Shown: positions 25,987-32,655 of the stretch, one piece after another
Layout: every line of letters starts with the position of its first letter
How positions within the stretch are numbered: position 1 is the stretch's first letter
Assembly: GCA_029252105.1 (NCBI GenBank)
Contig: JAQXCA010000091.1
Span: 1-52,822, forward strand
Reading direction: 5' to 3'
DNA: 52,822 bases
From: Flavobacteriaceae bacterium
GTDB lineage: Bacteria; Bacteroidota; Bacteroidia; Flavobacteriales; Flavobacteriaceae
Notes under the pieces: generated by a model
The model's database searches: none
Told to the model about the DNA's origin: nothing
What the model saw: only the letters and a program-made list of their open reading frames with translations
Translations under genes and position numbers: made by a program

Positions 25987-27239
25987 ACGTACTTATAAAA
26001 TCAGCTACAATTCTTGATGAAAAAAGTGATTTCCACAATCAAACTCAAGACATTTTAGTTGAAAACGGTTTCATTACTCAAATTGCTAAATCGCTTAAAA
26101 ATTCGCATAAATATCCTGAAATTGCCTTTGAAAATCTCCATGTTTCTAGTGGTTGGTTCGACAGCAGTGTGTCTTTTGGAGAGCCTGGCTATGAAGAACG
26201 TGAAACAATTGCCAATGGATTACATGTTGCGGGGACTTCTGGATTTACAGACATTGCACTAAATGCCAATACAAACCCAGTAATTGACTCGCATTCAGAT
26301 GTGTCTTTTGTAATTTCTAAAGCTGTAAATTCTGCGACGAATCTACATCCAATTGGCGCACTTACTAAAGACAGTAAAGGCGAAGATCTTGCAGAATTAT
26401 ATGACATGAAATCAGCTGGAAGTATTGCTTTTGGCGATTATAAAAAACCAATAGAAAATCCTAATTTAATCAAAATAGCATTGCAATATGCTTCAAGTTT
26501 TGAAGGCTTAGTCCAGTCCTATCCACACGAATCTAGGGTAGCGGCTAGTGGGGTTATGAATGAAAATATAATGAGTACGCAGCTTGGACTCAAAGGATTG
26601 CCCGCATTGGCTGAAGAACTTCAAATTGCGCGAGATCTATTTATTTTAGAATATACAGAAGGGAAATTACATATTCCAACAATTTCTACAGCTAAATCCG
26701 TGGCGTTAATTCGTGAAGCTAAAGCCAAAAAACTAGACGTTAGTTGTAGTGTAGCCATACACAACTTAAAGTATAAAGACGAGTGCTTGACGGACTTTGA
26801 TACAAATTTTAAAGTTAATCCTCCTTTACGAACAGCATCGGATATTGAGGCGCTTATTCAAGGGGTTAAAGACGGGACAATTGATATGGTTACATCTGAT
26901 CACAACCCGATTGATATTGAGTATAAAAAAATAGAATTTGACTACGCCAAAAATGGCACTATTGGTTTAGAAAGTGCTTTTGGGGCGTTGAATACATTAT
27001 TTACCACAAAAAAAGCAGTACAACTTCTTACAAAAGGGAAATCTCGTTTTGGTCTAGATACGACTAGCATCAAAATTGGCAGCAAAGCAGATTTAAGCCT
27101 ATTTAATCCTTCAGAAACCTATGTTTTTGAAGACAAACACATCCGCTCAAAATCAAAAAATTCTCTTTTTAAAGGATCAAAGCTAAAAGGAACCGTTTAT
27201 GGAATCATCGCTAATAACACCACTTCAATAGCCCTTTAA
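25983..27239 (+). CDS. Dihydroorotase homologue lacking metal-binding histidines (PyrX-like)
   Basis: A 418-residue amidohydrolase-fold protein closest in pattern to type I dihydroorotase: GEPGYEERETIANGLHVAGT, ANTNPVID, VNPPLRTASDIEALIQGVKDG and TSDHNPIDIEYK match that family. The metal ligands are mostly gone: the usual HVH of PGxIDxHVHLREPG reads SSVSF, and the histidine of the HIAHVSTAES-type segment is replaced (LHIPTISTAKS). It should therefore be inactive as a dihydroorotase and may be a structural or regulatory subunit like PyrX, which supports aspartate carbamoyltransferase assembly in pseudomonads. It sits in an operon unrelated to pyrimidine synthesis. Confidence 0.85.
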   Translation: MNVLIKSATILDEKSDFHNQTQDILVENGFITQIAKSLKNSHKYPEIAFENLHVSSGWFDSSVSFGEPGYEERETIANGLHVAGTSGFTDIALNANTNPVIDSHSDVSFVISKAVNSATNLHPIGALTKDSKGEDLAELYDMKSAGSIAFGDYKKPIENPNLIKIALQYASSFEGLVQSYPHESRVAASGVMNENIMSTQLGLKGLPALAEELQIARDLFILEYTEGKLHIPTISTAKSVALIREAKAKKLDVSCSVAIHNLKYKDECLTDFDTNFKVNPPLRTASDIEALIQGVKDGTIDMVTSDHNPIDIEYKKIEFDYAKNGTIGLESAFGALNTLFTTKKAVQLLTKGKSRFGLDTTSIKIGSKADLSLFNPSETYVFEDKHIRSKSKNSLFKGSKLKGTVYGIIANNTTSIAL

Positions 27240-27571
27240 TGATTGAAAATCATGACATCAAATCTGGAAAAACCAGTGCGCTTATAAGTTACTTTTGGTT
27301 GATGGGAGTACTGATCGCCTACCTTACAAACACAGATAAAAAAAGTCAATTCGCCTATTTTCATATTCGTCAATCCTTAGGTTTATGGCTTAGTTGTATT
27401 GCTCTTGGCTATCCTATCGGGCATTTTGACAATTGGCAAATAACCATTTCATTTTGGATCGCTTTTGGAACTCTATTTATCTATGGATTTTCAACGGCAT
27501 TATCAGGGAAGATGACACCAATTCCTTTGGTTGGAAAATTCTACCAAACTGCATTTAAAAAAATACAATAA
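27239..27571 (+). CDS. Small polytopic membrane protein (DUF4870/Tic20-like)
   Basis: A 110-residue protein with about three TM segments (LISYFWLMGVLIAYLTN, LGLWLSCIALGYPIG, FWIAFGTLFIYGFSTALSG) and the FAYFHIRQSLGLWL block typical of DUF4870/Tic20-like proteins, where the sequence F-x-x-x-R-Q-S/A precedes a TM segment. Function unknown. Its ATG overlaps the stop codon of the dihydroorotase-like gene (TAATG), and the esterase gene begins 1 bp after its own stop. Confidence 0.75.
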   Translation: MIENHDIKSGKTSALISYFWLMGVLIAYLTNTDKKSQFAYFHIRQSLGLWLSCIALGYPIGHFDNWQITISFWIAFGTLFIYGFSTALSGKMTPIPLVGKFYQTAFKKIQ

Positions 27572-27572
27572 A

Positions 27573-28226
27573 ATGAGTATCAATCTCCCTTTAACTCATG
27601 TTTCTAGACCGTCAACACTAAAAGAAAACGCACCTTTACTAGTGATGCTTCATGGCTATGGTAGTGACGAAAATGACTTGTTTTCGTTTGCATCTGAGCT
27701 TCCCGAAGAATTATTCATTATTTCCATCAGAGCGCCTTACCCTCTACAACCTAGTGGGAACGCTTGGTATGCGATAAATTTTGATGCTGAACAAAATAAA
27801 TGGAATGACAATGAACAAGCAAAATCATCAATGTCAATTTTAATTGATTGTATAAACCAAGCTTGTGATTTTTATCCCGTTGATAAAAACAACGTATCCG
27901 TATTAGGGTTCAGTCAAGGGACTATTTTAGGAATGGCAACGGCCTTAAATCATCCGAAAAAAATTAAAAATATTATTGGATTAAGTGGTTATGTGAATCA
28001 TGATATTCTGCCAGAAAATTTAGAAGAACTGGACTATTCTAAGCTTAGTATTTACTGTTCTCATGGTACCGTTGATCAAGTAATCCCGATTGATTGGGCA
28101 CGGCAAACACCGGTGTTTTTAAAGTCTCTAAACATCGACCACACCTATAGTGAATTCCCTGTTGGTCATGGTGTTGCCCCACAAAATTTCTATGAATTAA
28201 GAGATTGGATTTCCTCTAAAATTTAA
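27573..28226 (+). CDS. Alpha/beta-hydrolase, phospholipase/carboxylesterase family
   Basis: A 217-residue esterase of the YpfH/acyl-protein thioesterase type. The start LLVMLHGYGSDENDLFSFA holds the oxyanion HGYGxD motif, the nucleophile is in VSVLGFSQGT, and the aspartate and histidine are in CSHGTVDQVIP and FPVGHGVAPQ. The frame is open from TTG 27531 inside the previous gene, but ATG 27573 gives the normal N-terminus (MSINLPLTH) immediately after the preceding stop codon. Cytoplasmic; the natural ester or thioester is not known. Last gene of the operon beginning at 24061. Confidence 0.88.
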   Translation: MSINLPLTHVSRPSTLKENAPLLVMLHGYGSDENDLFSFASELPEELFIISIRAPYPLQPSGNAWYAINFDAEQNKWNDNEQAKSSMSILIDCINQACDFYPVDKNNVSVLGFSQGTILGMATALNHPKKIKNIIGLSGYVNHDILPENLEELDYSKLSIYCSHGTVDQVIPIDWARQTPVFLKSLNIDHTYSEFPVGHGVAPQNFYELRDWISSKI

Positions 28227-28254
28227 GACGTATAAGAAACGTTTTTGCAGTAAA

Positions 28255-28446
28255 TTAGTCTGCGACATCGTTTTCAACCTTTAAAAGCGATGTTTCTGTA
28301 TTTTTAGTTTCTAAAACTTCAATTTTAGCTTTGAACTTTTTGATGTCTTTTTCATACTTATCAATAATTCCTTTTGAATTTACGTACTGAAAAACATTGA
28401 CTAAGAGAGAAAATACAAGTAAGTATAGGTAAATATTTTTTTTCAT
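28255..28446 (-). CDS. Small membrane-anchored coiled-coil protein
   Basis: A 63-residue protein with one N-terminal hydrophobic segment (KKNIYLYLLVFSLLVNVFQY) followed by a charged, heptad-like helix (KYEKDIKKFKAKIEVLETKN). It is placed 1 bp after the MBL hydrolase stop codon on the same strand, which supports real expression. No known family recognised. It may form an anchored coiled coil. Confidence 0.6.
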   Translation of the reverse strand: MKKNIYLYLLVFSLLVNVFQYVNSKGIIDKYEKDIKKFKAKIEVLETKNTETSLLKVENDVAD

Positions 28447-28447
28447 T

Positions 28448-29230
28448 TTAAATGGATATTTGTAGTTGATCGTAGGCTAGTTTGACATGAGATGGAAGGC
28501 TTTTTTCTACCGCTTCATGAAAGCCTAAATGATGGCTAAGATGAGTTAAAAATGCTTTTTTCGGGTTTACTCGTTCGATAAACGCCAACGCTTCTTCAAG
28601 GTTGAAATGAGATACATGAGGTTCGATTCTCAGAGCATTAACAACCAAAACATCTAAACCTTGTAGTTTTTTAACTTCCGCATCAGAAACCGTTTTTGCA
28701 TCGGTTATATAGGCAAATTTATTGATACGATAGCCCAAAATTGGAAGCGTATTATGGAGGACATTAATGGGGTGTACTTCGTTGGTTCCTATAGAAAAAG
28801 GGATGTCTGTTATTTGATGGTCATTTAATGTAAGAACGCCAGGGTATTTATTTTCTTTTACAAAAATATAATCAAAACGTTTATAAAGGGATTTTAAAAC
28901 ACGTTCCTGCGCATAAATATCTAGGGCGCCTTGTCTGTAGAAAAAAGGTCTCAAATCGTCTAAACCTGCAGTGTGATCACTGTGTTCATGTGTAAAAAGA
29001 ACAGCATCGATTTTGGTACAATCTGTGCGTAATACTTGCTGCCTGAAATCTGGACCGCAATCAATTAAAACAGAGAAATCGTCCCACTGAACTAATACCG
29101 AAACTCTAAGTCGTTTGTCTTTAGGGTCTTCACTTAGGCAGACAGGGTGGGTGCTTCCAATGATTGGAATACCTTGTGAAGTTCCAGTACCTAAAAATGT
29201 AATTTTCAAATCGGTTATTAGTTTTAACAA
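28448..29230 (-). CDS. MBL-fold metallo-hydrolase (PhnP-like)
   Basis: A 260-residue metallo-beta-lactamase-fold hydrolase similar to PhnP and related cyclic phosphodiesterases: ITFLGTGTSQGIPIIG at the start, the metal motif FTHEHSDHTAGLDD, a further ligand region YITDAKTV with the bridging aspartate, and the late histidine in KAFLTHLSHHLG. Genes of this type in Bacteroidota are usually annotated as MBL hydrolases of undefined substrate. ATG 29230 adds eight residues before the conserved KITFLGT; TTG 29206 is an equally plausible start. The small anchored gene follows directly. Confidence 0.88.
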   Translation of the reverse strand: MLKLITDLKITFLGTGTSQGIPIIGSTHPVCLSEDPKDKRLRVSVLVQWDDFSVLIDCGPDFRQQVLRTDCTKIDAVLFTHEHSDHTAGLDDLRPFFYRQGALDIYAQERVLKSLYKRFDYIFVKENKYPGVLTLNDHQITDIPFSIGTNEVHPINVLHNTLPILGYRINKFAYITDAKTVSDAEVKKLQGLDVLVVNALRIEPHVSHFNLEEALAFIERVNPKKAFLTHLSHHLGFHEAVEKSLPSHVKLAYDQLQISI

Positions 29231-29267
29231 AAATAGGCTATTTTTTTTTTAAGCTTATCTAAAATGG

Positions 29268-29275
29268 TACCTTTG
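29268..29275 (+). promoter_or_regulatory. TAnnTTTG -7 element before the gene at 29305
   Basis: TACCTTTG is an exact -7 consensus match ending 29 bp before the ATG, in the 74-bp gap between divergent genes. Confidence 0.5.
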
Positions 29276-29304
29276 TGTAGATTGTAACCTCTTTAATCAA
29301 CAAG

Positions 29305-30744
29305 ATGGAAATAACACTTAAAGGGGATGCTAAGATTGAAAGCATCCCATCATTAAAAGACAAGGCTTTAAGAATAAATTTGAACGAAAACATTTACGGA
29401 ACTTTTGCCGAAATTGGTGCCGGACAAGAAACGGTACGCCAGTTTTTTAGGGCCGGGGGTGCTTCAGGAACTATTGCAAAAGCCATGTCTGCTTATGACA
29501 AATCTTTTAGTGATGCCATCTACGGAACCGAAAAAGAAAACCGGTATGTGACCGAAGATCGCTTGAAAAAAATGCTTTCGCATGAGGTTATGTTGATTGA
29601 AAACCGCCTCTCTCGTGATGAGTGTCCCAATAAAATGTTTTTTAGCTATGCAAATACGGTTGCCACGATTGATTTCGCGAAACGTTTCAAAGGTCATGGT
29701 TGGGTAGGCATTCGCTATCAAATTGATGCCGAACAACAAGTGTATAATGAAATCACACTCCACATCCGTTTTAAAGAAACCGATGCACGTTTACAACAGG
29801 AAACTCTTGGGAAACTAGGGACTAACTTAATTTATGGTGCTTATTATAAGTACAATCAGCCAAAAAAACTCTTAAGATATTTATACGATCACATTGATAA
29901 AGATCAGTTAGAAATTGATACCATTAATTTTTCTGGGCCTGAATTTAAAGATGTGGATAATCGACTCATGAGCTTACAGCTCTTGAAAAATGGGATGACG
30001 GATGCTGTTATGTTTTCGCCAGACGGCAACAATGTGCTGCCTGCACGCGTTTTGTATAAGAAAAATATCCTTGCCTTTAGAGGGAGTTTTAGACCTGTTA
30101 CAAAAGTAAATATGGACATGTATGAAAAATCATACAATATGTTTTTACAAGAAAATAAAGTTAAAAAAGAAAAGACACAGGTTATTTTTGAAATCACACT
30201 ATCGAACCTCAGGGCTTCTGGTGGTGAAATCGATGAACAAGATTTTATGGACCGCGCGCGCTTGTTATGCTCGCTCGGACAAACAGTGCTCATCTCTAAT
30301 TTTCAAGAATATTATAAACTTGTAGAGTACTTTAATTTATATACCAAGAACCGCATGGGACTGTCCATGGGAATCAATAACCTCATTGATATTTTTGATG
30401 AGAAATATTACCGCCATTTAAGCGGAGGAATTTTGGAAGCCTTTGGAAAACTCTTTAATAAAGATCTTAAAATCTATTTATATCCAATGTTGACTGAAAA
30501 CCAGACGATGACCACTAGTGAAGATTTGAAGGTACATCCACGTATGAAAGAACTTTATAAGTATTTCAAATTCAATGGAAAGCTTATTGACATTAAAGAT
30601 TATGATCCTGAAATACTGAATATTTTCTCAAGAAAAGTCTTGAAAATGATTTCTAATGCAGAACCGGGTTGGGAAGAGATGCTTCCTGAAGGGGTTTCAG
30701 ACATCATCAAAGCACAAAATCTTTTTGGATACGAAGCGCAATAA
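29305..30744 (+). CDS. Conserved protein of unknown function
   Basis: A 479-residue soluble protein with no signal peptide or TM segments. Its N-terminus has a striking block, YGTFAEIGAGQETVRQFFRA then GGASGTIAKAMSAYDKSFSD, that I recognise as a widely conserved uncharacterised family in Bacteroidota and some other phyla. Database names for relatives (adenylyltransferase, TonB receptor) are not supported by anything in the sequence: there is no beta-barrel and no nucleotidyltransferase HxGH motif. It stands alone between divergent and convergent neighbours, with its own -7 element and a strong terminator. Confidence 0.8.
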   Translation: MEITLKGDAKIESIPSLKDKALRINLNENIYGTFAEIGAGQETVRQFFRAGGASGTIAKAMSAYDKSFSDAIYGTEKENRYVTEDRLKKMLSHEVMLIENRLSRDECPNKMFFSYANTVATIDFAKRFKGHGWVGIRYQIDAEQQVYNEITLHIRFKETDARLQQETLGKLGTNLIYGAYYKYNQPKKLLRYLYDHIDKDQLEIDTINFSGPEFKDVDNRLMSLQLLKNGMTDAVMFSPDGNNVLPARVLYKKNILAFRGSFRPVTKVNMDMYEKSYNMFLQENKVKKEKTQVIFEITLSNLRASGGEIDEQDFMDRARLLCSLGQTVLISNFQEYYKLVEYFNLYTKNRMGLSMGINNLIDIFDEKYYRHLSGGILEAFGKLFNKDLKIYLYPMLTENQTMTTSEDLKVHPRMKELYKYFKFNGKLIDIKDYDPEILNIFSRKVLKMISNAEPGWEEMLPEGVSDIIKAQNLFGYEAQ

Positions 30745-30762
30745 GTGCTAATAATTTATAAA

Positions 30763-30793
30763 AAAAAAAGCGACCATTTGGTCGCATTTTTTT
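30763..30793. terminator. Bidirectional terminator between the unknown gene and bcp
   Basis: GCGACC (30770-30775) pairs with GGTCGC (30780-30785) across a 4-nt loop, extended by an A tract before and a T tract after, which suits both convergent transcripts. Confidence 0.85.
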
Positions 30794-31244
30794 ATTTTAA
30801 AATTTGAGCAGTATGTTCTTTAGTTTTGACTTTTAGAATAATGTCTTCAATAATACCAGCTTGGTCAATGACAAAAGTAGTTCTGTGAATTCCATCGTAT
30901 TCCTTGCCCATAAATTTCTTAGGCCCCCAAACGCCAAAGGCTTTGATTACCGATTTATCTTCATCTGCCAATAACGGGTACCGAAAACCATACTTTTCTT
31001 TAAAATTAGTTTGTCGTTTAGCGCTATCGGCACTCACGCCAAGAACGTCATAACCTTGAGCTGTAAAACGACTGTAGTTATCGCTTAAATTACAAGCTTC
31101 AACAGTACAGCCTGGAGTACTGGCTTTTGGATAGAAGAACAATACGAGTTTTTTTCCTTTATAATCTGCTAAAGAAATTGAGTTTCCACTTTCGTCTAAG
31201 GCTTTAAAATCTGGAGCAGCATCGCCTATTTGTAATGTAATCAT
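30792..31244 (-). CDS. bcp: Thioredoxin-dependent peroxiredoxin (Bcp/PrxQ)
   Basis: A 150-residue BCP-type peroxiredoxin that reduces hydrogen peroxide and organic peroxides with thioredoxin. The peroxidatic Cys46 and resolving Cys51 are in STPGCTVEACNL, five residues apart as in the alpha-BCP subgroup; FFYPKAS and the catalytic Arg in HRTTFVID are also present. Cytoplasmic. It is divergent from nth with 37 bp between start codons and has its own -7 element (31269-31276, minus strand). Confidence 0.95.
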   Translation of the reverse strand: MITLQIGDAAPDFKALDESGNSISLADYKGKKLVLFFYPKASTPGCTVEACNLSDNYSRFTAQGYDVLGVSADSAKRQTNFKEKYGFRYPLLADEDKSVIKAFGVWGPKKFMGKEYDGIHRTTFVIDQAGIIEDIILKVKTKEHTAQILK

Positions 31245-31258
31245 AATTAGTATCTTTG
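31229..31258 (+). promoter_or_regulatory. Promoter of nth
   Basis: TTTG (31229-31232), an 18-bp spacer and TATCTTTG (31251-31258) form a good Bacteroidota promoter ending 23 bp before the nth ATG. Its -33 box overlaps the first codons of bcp, which is transcribed the other way. Confidence 0.65.
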
Positions 31259-31268
31259 GTTAGTTCAA

Positions 31269-31276
31269 CAAATATA
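31269..31276 (-). promoter_or_regulatory. -7 element for bcp
   Basis: On the minus strand this reads TATATTTG, an exact TAnnTTTG match 24 bp upstream of the bcp start. It overlaps the nth leader, so the two divergent promoters share the 37-bp gap. Confidence 0.45.
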
Positions 31277-31281
31277 AAGGA

Positions 31282-31929
31282 ATGACTAAAACTGAGAAGG
31301 TAAATTTTGTTATAAAAACCTTAAAAGATTTTTATCCCGAAATCCCTATCCCCTTAGATCATAAGGATCCATACACACTTTTGATTGCCGTATTGCTATC
31401 TGCACAATGCACGGATGTGCGTGTGAATAAAATTACACCGCTCCTGTTTGCCAAAGCCGACAATCCTTATGATATGGTAAAACTAACGGAGGAAGAGATC
31501 AAAGCCATAATACGGCCTTGTGGATTATCGCCCATGAAAAGTAAAGGCATTTATGGCTTATCAAAAATTCTTATAGAGTCCCACAACGGCGAGGTTCCGC
31601 AGAGTTTTAGCGCTTTGGAGGCTTTGCCTGCTGTAGGGCATAAAACCGCAAGTGTGGTAATGGCACAGGCGTTTGGTGTGCCTGCATTTCCTGTGGACAC
31701 GCACATTCATCGCTTGATGTACCGCTGGAACCTGACGAATGGTAAAAATGTGGTGCAAACAGAAAAAGATGCGAAACGATTGTTCCCAGAAAATTTATGG
31801 AACGATTTGCACTTGCAAATCATTTGGTATGGCCGTGAGTACTCCCCTGCTCGTGGGTGGGATTTAGAGAAAGATATCATTACCAAAACTATTGGTCGAA
31901 AATCGGTTATTGACCAATATTACAAATAA
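31282..31929 (+). CDS. nth: Endonuclease III (HhH-GPD) without the Fe-S cluster cysteines
   Basis: A 215-residue DNA glycosylase/AP-lyase of base-excision repair. The helix-hairpin-helix is LEALPAVGHKTASVVMA with catalytic Lys121, and the catalytic Asp139 is in PVDTHIHRL. E. coli Nth ends with a C-x6-C-x2-C-x5-C iron-sulfur loop; here that part reads REYSPARGWDLEKDIITKTI and contains no cysteine, so no [4Fe-4S] cluster can form. Length is close to normal, so this is replacement, not truncation. The last 31 nt of the gene belong to a 380-bp direct repeat whose second copy lies at 36642-37018. Confidence 0.93.
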   Translation: MTKTEKVNFVIKTLKDFYPEIPIPLDHKDPYTLLIAVLLSAQCTDVRVNKITPLLFAKADNPYDMVKLTEEEIKAIIRPCGLSPMKSKGIYGLSKILIESHNGEVPQSFSALEALPAVGHKTASVVMAQAFGVPAFPVDTHIHRLMYRWNLTNGKNVVQTEKDAKRLFPENLWNDLHLQIIWYGREYSPARGWDLEKDIITKTIGRKSVIDQYYK

Positions 31930-32285
31930 ACTCAGATTTCTTTTTTTTGGTAGAACGAATTTTAAAGTTTCTACTCTTTAAAAGACCCTCTATGGCATTC
32001 ATTTGTCGCCATATTATTTATTTGTTTTATAATTCAAGTAATACATTATCAGTTGTTTACGTTATTTTTTTAGTGCCTATTTTTTGGTAGTTTAAAAAAA
32101 AAATTATAACTTTGAGTGATTGTTTAAGATCCCAAATCTAAATCTTCATAAGCAGCTTAACCGAAGTTGACGCATTTTTGTTTACATAGTACAGATGACA
32201 TTTGGGAAACTAGAGTGGCACAATACATGCCAATAAGGGATATATTGAAGCACTCCAGACAAAATACAAAGAAAATATAAACCAC
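31899..32285 (+). repeat. Direct repeat copy A: nth 3' end, promoter and leader
   Basis: Starts in nth (aaaatcggttattgacc) and continues about 380 bp. The second copy is at 36642-37018. The first 50 bp differ at one position, a synonymous CAA/CAG change in the nth frame; after that mismatches and small indels increase, but blocks such as the one around 32128-32153 and that around 32208-32234 remain nearly identical. It holds the strongest promoter-like sequence of the window and no credible ORF. The two copies enclose the two T9SS-protein genes. Confidence 0.85.
32084..32114 (+). promoter_or_regulatory. Consensus promoter in repeat copy A
   Basis: TTG (32084-32086, within TTTTTGG), a 20-bp spacer and TAACTTTG (32107-32114) match the Bacteroidota promoter layout. 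The same elements with the same spacing occur in copy B. Transcription would start near 32120 and run through a leader of roughly 540 nt to the subtilase gene at 32656. Confidence 0.7.
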
Positions 32286-32299
32286 TAGAGGTTTATATA

Positions 32300-32460
32300 C
32301 ACTAGATGATGCACAATTCATCTAAAGGTGAACCCAAATTGCTACGTGCTTCGCACTCCCGCCTTTTGGGATTGTGCATTATCGCCGCGATCTACCGGAT
32401 AGCGTTAGACGTAGGTATTAGGAGGATAGCTATCTACCACCTTGAGGTGGTATCGAACAA
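32300..32460. repeat. G+C-rich hairpin cluster in the leader of the subtilase gene
   Basis: The stretch is richer in G+C than its surroundings and full of dyads: ATGATGCACAAT (32306-32317) pairs with ATTGTGCATTAT (32371-32382) with one mismatch; inside it CCCAAA (32333-32338) pairs with TTTGGG (32365-32370) and GTGC-TTC-GCAC forms a small hairpin at 32346-32356. Further on, GATAGCTATC (32425-32434) is a perfect palindrome and TACCACC-TTGA-GGTGGTA (32435-32452) a perfect 7-bp hairpin. This block is absent after copy B. The remaining 32461-32655 is A+T-rich and shows nothing recognisable. An open frame crosses the block but is not protein-like. Confidence 0.6.
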
Positions 32461-32655
32461 AACAGTGCATATCAAGTCGCTATACCGCAATTTGATAACG
32501 TTCTTTTTGTTTTTTGAATTTAGCGCATCAAAAATGCATCAATTAAAAACCCAGAACAGGAGATTTTTATTACGGAATTGTAGTAGAAAAGTCATTATGA
32601 CAAGTACTTAACACTCCTAAAAGAGTTAAGTTTTAAATTCTTCAATTACCAAGCA

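Noticed and set aside
32306-32611. A 101-codon open frame in the leader of the subtilase gene
   Set aside because: It runs through the hairpin cluster and into A+T-rich DNA, its composition is not protein-like, and its position is explained by the dyads; it is absent from repeat copy B.
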